From: Symsagittifera roscoffensis
Taxonomy: Eukaryota; Xenacoelomorpha; Acoela; Convolutidae
Direction: 5' to 3'
Length of the DNA: 64,000 nucleotides
NCBI RefSeq assembly: GCF_963678635.1
Contig: NC_087071.1
Coordinates: 27,077,378 to 27,141,377 of the forward strand
Made by a program: the position numbers and the translations under genes
Shown here: positions 34,401 to 41,781 of the stretch, in pieces
Layout of the letters: each line of letters opens with the position of its first letter
Numbering within the stretch: position 1 is the first letter of the stretch
Notes under the pieces: model-generated
What the model was told of the DNA's origin: nothing
The model's input: the letters and a program-made list of their open reading frames with translations, nothing else
Database searches by the model: none

Positions 34401-37400
34401 TACCCGAACAGTCAATCAAGGAATAACTCATATAATAGATCGAACTATAACAGACCAAACAATAATTACCAAAACAGATCGCGAAATAATTCACAAAATC
34501 GACACTCAAGTTATAATAATCGTTATAGAAATTATTCCCAATCACCACACCGGAATAATAATAACTATAATAATTCTAATAATCGCCACAGAAGTAGTAC
34601 ACCTAAACATCAAAGACAAATCAATCAAGTACAATCTAACCCAGAAACAACATCAGACCCTCCAGGTATTGATGACACAGTAACTGATACGTTACAACTC
34701 AATCAAATAAACTGTACATCATCAGATTCAGAAAGTGATACTGAAAACACTCTTTCTATCAATATGATAAAAGTCGAAAATGACTATGAATCTGTCATAT
34801 ATGAACAACCCTTTTCATCACACATATATGAAAATCAATCAGAATTTCTTCAAAATTATTACACTACACCCATAAATTCCACACCAACGACGCAAGAAAC
34901 AAATGAGATTAACACTACAGATCAAACCAATAAAAATACCAAAACAAAATGCTTGAATACAAACCACATTTATCAAAATATACAAAAAGAACAACCCAAA
35001 GAAAAAATTTGGACAATACCATTTCTCTTAGAAAGCCCAAGAAACAAAGAATTTCAACCACCAGACCTTGAAATAGATTTTTTAATTGATTCAGGAGCAG
35101 AATCAAACATAATAAACATCCCCACATGGAATGAAATAAAAACTTTACACCCAAAGCTAACACCTCTTGAAACCTCCAGTAAGTTAGCAACAGCACAAGG
35201 ATCAACATTGATAAACTACGGAAAAATCCAATTATTTCTCCTCCCCACCAGAACAATGGAACAAAGCAAAATTTTAAATAAGCCATTTAAACAAATATTC
35301 CATATCACTGATATTAAATATAATATCATTGGAATACCATTTATTTCGAAGTATATACCAACAATTAACATACTAAATAGTAAAATATTAATCAAAGATA
35401 AATATACAAAAACAAAAGAAACATCCTTAACATTTTTTCAAAGATTAAATAAACAACCACCATTCTTTTCAAAATTCTACCCGATATTTAACCAACAAAG
35501 AAAACACCTAAAACCACTATCAGGAAATATCTATAATTTTTCAATCAAACAAGTTCACCAATATGATAAAGAACAAAACAAACAAAAATTTTATATGTCA
35601 GATTTTGAATTCAAACCTATTCACAAATTTTTCAAAATCACAATCTCATCCATAAAATATTTGAAAAATTCGAATTCCGATATTATTTCCTTACATGTCT
35701 ATAACAACACACCTTACCAAGTAACATTACCTTTAGGACTTTTAGGATATTGTGAAACCAACGCTACAATATCACCAATACACGAAAAAGCCTATCGCGT
35801 AAATAATATACTCCAATTACTAGATATTTGCCAATCTACAATTCTTAATGAAGAATTATCTATAAATAATATAATAAGTAACGAAAACAGAAATACGGAT
35901 TATTTCACAAAAACTCCATATTTCAAACCTACATTCAACATAAGTAACTACACAGAGGACCAACAGAAATTTTTAACAATGTTTAATTTCCAACATTCAC
36001 AAATAACACAAGACGAATTTGAAAAGTTAGCCAAACAGCTAATTAAATATTCATCAGTCTATGCAACATCAAAATTCGATGTTGGAAAAATCAGTTCATC
36101 ACTACATCTCCCGTTAAAACCAGACGCAGTTTTCAAAAAACAAAGAGCAAGTAAAGTACCAATTCACTTACATGATAAAGTAAACAGATTACTCGATATT
36201 TTAGAACAATACAACATTATATCACCAGTTAATAAAGAAGAACAACCAAAAGGCAACACATTTATTAACCCCGTTATCATTCTAGCTAAAGGAGAATCAT
36301 TAAAAATCGTTCTCGATGCTAGATACCTCAATTCACTTATAGATGAATCAAAATGTAATTGGCCCATTGAACCAATACAAGTTATTTTAACAAAAATAAA
36401 CGGCAAATACTTTACAACCGCCGATATGAATAGTGCATACAATCAAATGCCACTAGATGAACAATCACGACGTTTAACACAATTTGTTATCGGAAACCAA
36501 CAATATGAATTCAACCGCTTATTCTATGGAATATCCATAGGACCAGCAGCATTTTCAGCTTTTATGAGCAAAATTTTTAGACCACTAATACTCAAGAAAA
36601 ACGCAATCACCTATTTAGACGATGTTTTTATGCAATCACAAACAAAAGACGAAATGTTCAATGTTTTAGAAAAATATCACCAAATACTTCAGAACGAAAA
36701 TCTGAAGGCCGCCCCCGATAAATCACACTTCTTTTTGACAAGAGTTAAATTCTTAGGACATAATATAGAAAGAAAAACAATCACTCCATTGAAATCACGC
36801 ATTGACGCTATTCAAAAACTTCAACCACCAACAAATAAAAAGAAAATCCAAGAATTTCTTGGAATGTTAAACTTTTTAAGTAAATATGTTTATAAAATGC
36901 AATTATATCTACGACCATTTTATAACATCCTTAGACAACAAAATAATTTTGAATGGAACACAGAACATCAAACACGATTTGAAGAAATAAAGAAACTTTT
37001 AACTGAACAAATTTCAAACACAATTCCAGATTCAAATCAACCATTTTATGCAATGTGCGATGCTTCGAATTTTGGCATCGGTGCAGCACTATTACAATCA
37101 CATAATGGTACAAATAAAATGAACCTCATATCAGCAAATTCCCGATTATTCACTCAAGCAGAGCTACGACTCTCAACTCTAATGAGAGAATGTACAGCCA
37201 TAATATATACACTAACAGAATATGAATTTCTGATACTTGGATCAAAACATCCAACAGTTCTATTCACAGACCATAAACCAATCATCTTTCTCTTTACACA
37301 AAAATCTAACCCAAACCACCGAGTTTACAGATTTCAATTAATTCTAATGAAATTTCCAAACTTACATATAGTTTGGACTGCAGGAAAAAATCTTGCATTA

Positions 37401-39626
37401 CCAGACACCTTAAGTCGAAATACACCACCTGAATTACTTACACGTAAAACCACAGTTGAAATACCCAAAAATATAAAATTCTACCTTGCAGAAAACGAAA
37501 CATCACCCCGATTGGAATGCAAATATGCAGTAAAAACTGATATTGAACAATCACAAATAAATAATTTACAACATTTCCCACTTTATTTAGATTGTCAAAA
37601 TAATCATTATGAAGTTGATTTACTTGGAACATCAACTTTCAAACCAATCCCATATTCTCAATGGATAAAAAATAACACCCAACAAAAACGAACAAAACAA
37701 CACCTGCCTAAGAAAGACCATTTTCCACTAATTGAAAAAGAAGATTTAACTGATAAAATAAATTTATCAGGACCACAAACAAATGATTCAAAGTACACAA
37801 TAAATCAAGTTTTTGACCTTCACGACCCACTTGATACAATACCCTTATCTAAATTCGAAATTGAAAACATTTTTCTCCCTCCAACAGAAACAATTACAAT
37901 TTCAACACTGAAACAATATCAAAATCTTGACCCGATAATTAGACAACTAAAATCATGGCACAAATATAAAACTAAACCCGCCAAGGCAGATACAACTATT
38001 TTAGGAAATAAAACACTCCTCCGATATTTTCGAAAATTCAATAATACAACAATTAACGAAAATACAGACCTTTTAGAGTATAACCTGAATGAATCTACAG
38101 TTCCATGTCTCCCTTTAAGTATGATTCTTATAGCTTTTAATATTTCACATACACAAAATATTAAAGGACACTCTGGATCAGAAAAAACATATTCAAATTT
38201 TATACAAAACTTTTATTTTCCAAATGCACCAATTTGGATAAAAGTACTATGCAATGACTGTATAGTATGTCAACTAAATAAACCTTACCCAAATCAAAAA
38301 CAAATAGCACAAAAACAAGATTTTAAAGGACAAAGCTTGTACTTTAATCATCGTATCTCATTTGATACTAAAGGACCAATTTCACCCTCATCAGAAGGAA
38401 ACTCCTACATTATGGTAATTGTTGACGCATTTACACATTATGTAGCACTTAACCCAGTACCACATTGTAACGCTTATTACGCTTACACAACACTCTATGA
38501 ACACTGGATAGCAAAATTCGGACTACCAGAAATCTTAGTTACAGACAACGGTACAGAATTCATAAATAATGAAATTATCACACTATGTCATTTATATAAC
38601 ATTAAACACAAACCACGTACATCTCATGCACCTTGGACAAACGGCTTAGTCGAAGGTATGAACCGTTCATTACAAGAATATCTTAGATGTATCATCAACG
38701 GAAATGATACAAAATATACCGAATGGTCAGCAGATGTAAAATTATTTCCCTTAGCGTATAATTCACAAATTACGACAACTTTAGGAATGTCACCATACGA
38801 AATGGTTTTTAACCAAAAGCCACGCAAACCAATAATGTTTACAGCGAATTCTCATAAAAACGCACAAGGTTATTGTCAACCAAATAAAGACTCAATTTGT
38901 TATAACCTACCTTTACATACACACGATGAAGATCATTTTCATCACCCACAAATTCTTAAACTAGCCTCCGGTACACACACCGAATGGATTCTAAATAGAG
39001 ATAAAAAACACAATGAAATTTATCAAAAAATAACAAAAAAGTTATTACAAAGACAAAACATTAATGAACAAATCAATTCACGTTTTACACCAGCCTCCGA
39101 ATTAAAAATTGGAACATTTGTTTTAATACCTAATTTTAATACACAAAAAGGAATTTCAAAAAAATTACAACCCCTTCGAAAAGGACCATACCAAATAATT
39201 GCAAAACCCACTGATGTCACATATAAAATTACCGACTCAAACAAAAAAGAAATCGTTCAACATCGAAACAACCTATTACCTTATTACCCAAAAGAATACG
39301 CACTCCGCGAATTAACTCAATTATATTCTTTCACAGGATTAAAAATCATTCAAAATGAACCACATCTGAAAAACACAGAACAAAATGATAACCCCACCGA
39401 AAATCAAAACACAAAACCAATCGCCACCAAAAACAATACACAAAACCATAAAGAATCCCCAAAACAAAGAAAAAATAGAAAAATGACCGAACAAATAATA
39501 CCCCAAGAACAAATCGACAAATCAGAAAATAGAAAAACAACAAGACTCCGAAATCAACCACGTAAAAACTATAAAATATTCATCCCCCAATCTAAAATTT
39601 TAAAGAAAGTAGAATTTCAAAAGTAA
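31404..39626 (+). CDS. gag-pol: Gag-Pol polyprotein, 2,740 aa, single frame
   Basis: Unbroken ORF from ATG 31,404 (A at -3). Residues 1-600 are a long, partly Gln/Asn-rich N-terminus without recognised family. About 600-790 is a retrotransposon capsid-like region (FTGTDPEYSVEDYL, AAQKWFSVLP, WKRFTQEFSKMF). A CCHC zinc knuckle has Cys842, Cys845, His850 and Cys855, then an Arg/Ser/Asn/Tyr-rich stretch to about 1,075. The aspartic protease has DSGA at 1,229. The RT has catalytic Asp1674 and YLDD at 1,737-1,740. RNase H has MCDAS with Asp1886. The integrase has His2249/His2256, Cys2286/Cys2289 and D2321, D2381, E2417 (35-residue spacing). GPY is at 2,594-2,596 and the tail is basic. Gag and Pol are fused with no stop or frameshift. 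All catalytic residues are present. Confidence 0.96.
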   Translation: MSSTHTPGEESPDDDEIFPFIVDADTDRGQHIFCQNLLVNLFEPGISPCKTEFPDVKIKRQIIDHYLKDICNITQQYGIYSIEFTSPNHNNRKYTIQTDDLDLEFSKVFSEYIKSIQYHNSQRANSIFTNEVFAIIYSYISILENEIPITNVSPTETSKHLRVRHEITLLSSYLNIIKENFTKDDVSQHTKHDLQKILAWFIIDYFTHNIDLIAQARKNFRPQNSNDDTAITEQSDYVWDPEWSHPAFISFPQTISSQAISTISYIRDYVRVIPLTIDATPLNYNTFLPDTQNNSLNSTVIHNENLNGTRNLTQQDIQTPSHFINEEIVHTTTTQQSISPIRPNLTTPRNTNPSQTQVTLQSTVKPSVAPKYSHMDYQTYRPMTIPSKTRKTFTRNNFTDHNYNYTHPSKTCNQPQRNFNQYTRSRNWDNPMTQPNSINFQTNPPQDHSENYPFFQQNKNKKQTSYQMDYLSSDDDFLQPDIFAPNTQEYRKQGIQRTRTNHRNFSPQPIDAQHQQPIQQQNLINTQSFQPIQQQNPMTAHSYQASQMQNEIPLPYYLQQHEITRNQLSNFSQMPNAAESLQMTMNPYLMGGSSITSNKPLMVFTGTDPEYSVEDYLNAVTANLILNIGPEPINTPLHQNWIYRRTALIQTTLDGAAQKWFSVLPLEIKSNWKRFTQEFSKMFDSERNKQQQRVLCNEIRRLPNETIKQIAVRIETLVRKAYSLNTHDYKNTKMTEILMMTLTPQLRKIAIKKRASHPSSIREPDLDFRKLVDKLEQAEITMKLEETENLKLQYVNRIETTPTNINNIQESETDLVEKITEILNIYEKNPNFKGKPSFKKWCNYCRRYGHSISECRQKQQDNQNKPQKYKEPNKSFYQYMKKDQNLPNKTVHSNNSSGKPLPNNTNYTRNQSPYNSSYRGRSPERRNTNNSSQNHYNRPNSRNNYSRSNSNTQRFVSRSNSQSRNNYYPNNQSRNSSYNRNRNYSYNRNRSYSNNRNQNYPNSQSRNNSYNRSNYNRPNNNYQNRSRNNSQNRHSSYNNRYRNYSQSPHRNNNNYNNSNNRHRSSTPKHQRQINQVQSNPETTSDPPGIDDTVTDTLQLNQINCTSSDSESDTENTLSINMIKVENDYESVIYEQPFSSHIYENQSEFLQNYYTTPINSTPTTQETNEINTTDQTNKNTKTKCLNTNHIYQNIQKEQPKEKIWTIPFLLESPRNKEFQPPDLEIDFLIDSGAESNIINIPTWNEIKTLHPKLTPLETSSKLATAQGSTLINYGKIQLFLLPTRTMEQSKILNKPFKQIFHITDIKYNIIGIPFISKYIPTINILNSKILIKDKYTKTKETSLTFFQRLNKQPPFFSKFYPIFNQQRKHLKPLSGNIYNFSIKQVHQYDKEQNKQKFYMSDFEFKPIHKFFKITISSIKYLKNSNSDIISLHVYNNTPYQVTLPLGLLGYCETNATISPIHEKAYRVNNILQLLDICQSTILNEELSINNIISNENRNTDYFTKTPYFKPTFNISNYTEDQQKFLTMFNFQHSQITQDEFEKLAKQLIKYSSVYATSKFDVGKISSSLHLPLKPDAVFKKQRASKVPIHLHDKVNRLLDILEQYNIISPVNKEEQPKGNTFINPVIILAKGESLKIVLDARYLNSLIDESKCNWPIEPIQVILTKINGKYFTTADMNSAYNQMPLDEQSRRLTQFVIGNQQYEFNRLFYGISIGPAAFSAFMSKIFRPLILKKNAITYLDDVFMQSQTKDEMFNVLEKYHQILQNENLKAAPDKSHFFLTRVKFLGHNIERKTITPLKSRIDAIQKLQPPTNKKKIQEFLGMLNFLSKYVYKMQLYLRPFYNILRQQNNFEWNTEHQTRFEEIKKLLTEQISNTIPDSNQPFYAMCDASNFGIGAALLQSHNGTNKMNLISANSRLFTQAELRLSTLMRECTAIIYTLTEYEFLILGSKHPTVLFTDHKPIIFLFTQKSNPNHRVYRFQLILMKFPNLHIVWTAGKNLALPDTLSRNTPPELLTRKTTVEIPKNIKFYLAENETSPRLECKYAVKTDIEQSQINNLQHFPLYLDCQNNHYEVDLLGTSTFKPIPYSQWIKNNTQQKRTKQHLPKKDHFPLIEKEDLTDKINLSGPQTNDSKYTINQVFDLHDPLDTIPLSKFEIENIFLPPTETITISTLKQYQNLDPIIRQLKSWHKYKTKPAKADTTILGNKTLLRYFRKFNNTTINENTDLLEYNLNESTVPCLPLSMILIAFNISHTQNIKGHSGSEKTYSNFIQNFYFPNAPIWIKVLCNDCIVCQLNKPYPNQKQIAQKQDFKGQSLYFNHRISFDTKGPISPSSEGNSYIMVIVDAFTHYVALNPVPHCNAYYAYTTLYEHWIAKFGLPEILVTDNGTEFINNEIITLCHLYNIKHKPRTSHAPWTNGLVEGMNRSLQEYLRCIINGNDTKYTEWSADVKLFPLAYNSQITTTLGMSPYEMVFNQKPRKPIMFTANSHKNAQGYCQPNKDSICYNLPLHTHDEDHFHHPQILKLASGTHTEWILNRDKKHNEIYQKITKKLLQRQNINEQINSRFTPASELKIGTFVLIPNFNTQKGISKKLQPLRKGPYQIIAKPTDVTYKITDSNKKEIVQHRNNLLPYYPKEYALRELTQLYSFTGLKIIQNEPHLKNTEQNDNPTENQNTKPIATKNNTQNHKESPKQRKNRKMTEQIIPQEQIDKSENRKTTRLRNQPRKNYKIFIPQSKILKKVEFQK

Positions 39627-40223
39627 TTTTAACATTTGCTTCACAATCTTGAAACCTCCGAAACATTTTTCATTTACATTTTTCAAAATAACATGCTGAC
39701 AAGTACGTAATAATTCTAGTTCAAAATAGACCAATAGGATTCATCCAATCCGTCACTTTCTCTAACTCAAACTAAGACCAATTAGACGAATCATATAGAA
39801 CTCCAGGCACATCTATAACTATAACTTTACGACCTCCAGGTCAAAAATAAGCAAAACACTCCAACTTGACAACTAAAATAAATATCACCATAATACCGTA
39901 CCCCTCCCTTATCTAATAACCCAAAGATCAACAATATTTCCCCAACTCAGACCACGAATACCCCCAAAGCAAATTTGTTAACTTAGCCTAAAGTAACAAA
40001 ATGAACATTTTAATTAGCCTAAAGTATAAAAATCTCACCATACCCCGGATCATTTGACAAACAAAAATAAAGAAAAAGACGACCTCCCAGTCACCATAAA
40101 AATTGCCCCCAACAATTTTTTACAAAACTCAACCCACTTGTCAAAAAACTAATAAATAATCCGACCACACTTGAAAATCGCCTCAAACAGAAAAAAATAT
40201 TCGACCAAGAGATCATTTCTTAA
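39627..40223 (+). other. Pol-env spacer, no ORF
   Basis: About 600 nt with stops in all frames. It contains acceptor-like sites (for example TTTCCCCAACTCAG near 39,935-39,948) that could serve subgenomic env messages. Confidence 0.45.
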
Positions 40224-40454
40224 ATGCTCTTCTCTCAATCAGTTACTCAAATACTCATAAATCTTAAACATTTTTTTACAATACTTGAATCCTTTATAAT
40301 ATTTCTTTTTGATATACTTGAATCTTTTCTAATAATCCTAATCATTTTTTGTAACATTTTTTTAATTTTCTATACTATTCTCGAACTATTCCTCCAACTT
40401 TCCAAAACCCTTGATTATATCCACAGGTACGATTCATATAACTTGTCTAAATGA
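40224..40454 (+). CDS. Hydrophobic small ORF A, 76 aa
   Basis: ATG 40,224 to TGA 40,452-40,454. The product is almost entirely membrane-like (repeated ILESF, ILIIFCNIFLIFY), with room for two helices. The stop overlaps the next start as ATGA. Caution: the DNA is a T/C-rich tract ending in TATCCACAG at 40,426, which also looks like a splice-acceptor polypyrimidine tract, and T-rich codons read as hydrophobic residues by default. Confidence 0.4.
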   Translation: MLFSQSVTQILINLKHFFTILESFIIFLFDILESFLIILIIFCNIFLIFYTILELFLQLSKTLDYIHRYDSYNLSK

Positions 40455-40639
40455 TACGAACAATTTTCAGTAGAACTGATATTTTTTTATTGTTTGTAAT
40501 TTTCATAGCATTCTTATCATCCCTCATTTTGACCATCTGTAAATGTATAAAGAAAGCAATCCTCACATTTGCCCTAGCAACAATCCTTCTAATTCTTTTT
40601 TTGGAAGAATATTATAATAAACACAAAATTTCCCACTAA
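40451..40639 (+). CDS. Hydrophobic small ORF B, 62 aa
   Basis: ATG 40,451 overlaps the stop of ORF A by 4 nt (ATGA) in the -1 frame. It has two hydrophobic segments separated by CKCIKK, a layout like small viral membrane proteins. It would be the first ATG after a splice at 40,426. Function unknown. Confidence 0.42.
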   Translation: MIRTIFSRTDIFLLFVIFIAFLSSLILTICKCIKKAILTFALATILLILFLEEYYNKHKISH

Positions 40640-40647
40640 AGTAATAA

Positions 40648-41781
40648 TTCAAAAAACCATCAAAAATTGCTACCCAACAGTCACAGAATCAGTCTTCACC
40701 GACATCATCCCAAGATAACCAAACACCACCTTCAACTACTCAAAATCCTCAAACATCTACACGAATTTCTTTTCAAGACAATCCATACACTTTTGAAGAA
40801 CGACATGCTCGTTTATCAGAACCACTAGAACCAGTTCAACGACAAGCACCTTTAAGCGAACCAACATATAACCTATATCCAACACTACCACAAGAACTAA
40901 GTAGAATAAAAAATTCTAGTCAAAACCAAAATACAGTCGAAATAAATAGACAAATTATACATCCTCGACGAAACAGAAATTTTCAAACTCCCCGAGTTCA
41001 TTTTGATATACCTCAATCCCCATCACAAAACACTCCAGAAAACCCCATTGGTATATTACCAGAAACCCCTACGCTTCTTTCACAACGTAGCACCTCAAGC
41101 CTACCATCAGATTACTTAGGTTCAACACCAACATCTGAGCAAATACGTGAAAATCCTTTCAACCCCACAAACCAAACATCACGATTCCCATATTGGACTA
41201 CACATTCATTTACACAAGGTGAACCAAATTTAGTCAATGACCCCATAGATATTTCTACGGATACAACAACATCCTCATCACTACCAGAAAAATTATCACT
41301 ACCATCAACACCATCAATAAGCCAGTTTTCACCACCACCCTTTAACTTAAATTTTCCAAATAATCTCGACGCCAGATATCGAGAACAATCATCAATAAAT
41401 ATTCCTTTAAGACTAGATTGGAATACATTTACAGCACCTCCACCATTATTTGGACAACATCAAGAAAGTAACCGCCTTCATAACTGGGCACTTAATAGAT
41501 TACAATATCGCCAAGATATTCACAACGATATCCGTGATCACAATATTCAAATACTCCAACAAAACAGTTTACAATTAAAGTTTGAAATCACAGTTAAGTT
41601 AAATAATATTACCCAACATCCCTACCCACTAAATCCACCTAACATAACAGCTCAATCACTACCACCACCGTTTATAACTACTGAAGTAATATACAAATAC
41701 GACAGATATACCAAAAACACAATTGGCTACATTACATTTTATAATCCATACTCAGGATTATCATACACATGTATATTCTAA
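40648..41781 (+). CDS. ATG-less ORF, 377 codons, novel accessory protein
   Basis: Open from TTC 40,648 (after a TAA at 40,645-40,647) to TAA 41,779-41,781. I read every codon: no stop and no ATG, TTG, GTG or CTG in frame. The N-terminal two thirds are rich in Pro, Ser, Thr, Gln and Asn. The last 120 residues look ordered (RLDWNTFTAPPPLFGQ, NNITQHPYPLNPPN, YITFYNPYSGLSYTCIF). It begins 8 nt after the stop of ORF B, in the -1 frame, and overlaps the Env start by 13 nt. Translation could use splicing to an upstream ATG, reinitiation at a near-cognate codon (ATT at 40,666) or frameshifting. No family recognised. Confidence 0.72.
   Translation, partial: FKKPSKIATQQSQNQSSPTSSQDNQTPPSTTQNPQTSTRISFQDNPYTFEERHARLSEPLEPVQRQAPLSEPTYNLYPTLPQELSRIKNSSQNQNTVEINRQIIHPRRNRNFQTPRVHFDIPQSPSQNTPENPIGILPETPTLLSQRSTSSLPSDYLGSTPTSEQIRENPFNPTNQTSRFPYWTTHSFTQGEPNLVNDPIDISTDTTTSSSLPEKLSLPSTPSISQFSPPPFNLNFPNNLDARYREQSSINIPLRLDWNTFTAPPPLFGQHQESNRLHNWALNRLQYRQDIHNDIRDHNIQILQQNSLQLKFEITVKLNNITQHPYPLNPPNITAQSLPPPFITTEVIYKYDRYTKNTIGYITFYNPYSGLSYTCIF

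Noticed and set aside
34267-34683. 138-codon overlapping frame inside Gag-Pol
   Set aside because: It is the shadow of the repetitive Asn/Ser/Arg-coding stretch after the zinc knuckle. Repetitive codons keep alternative frames open.
39530-39626. Chromodomain at the end of integrase
   Set aside because: The residues after the GPY/F module are a low-complexity basic tail with no chromodomain-like pattern.
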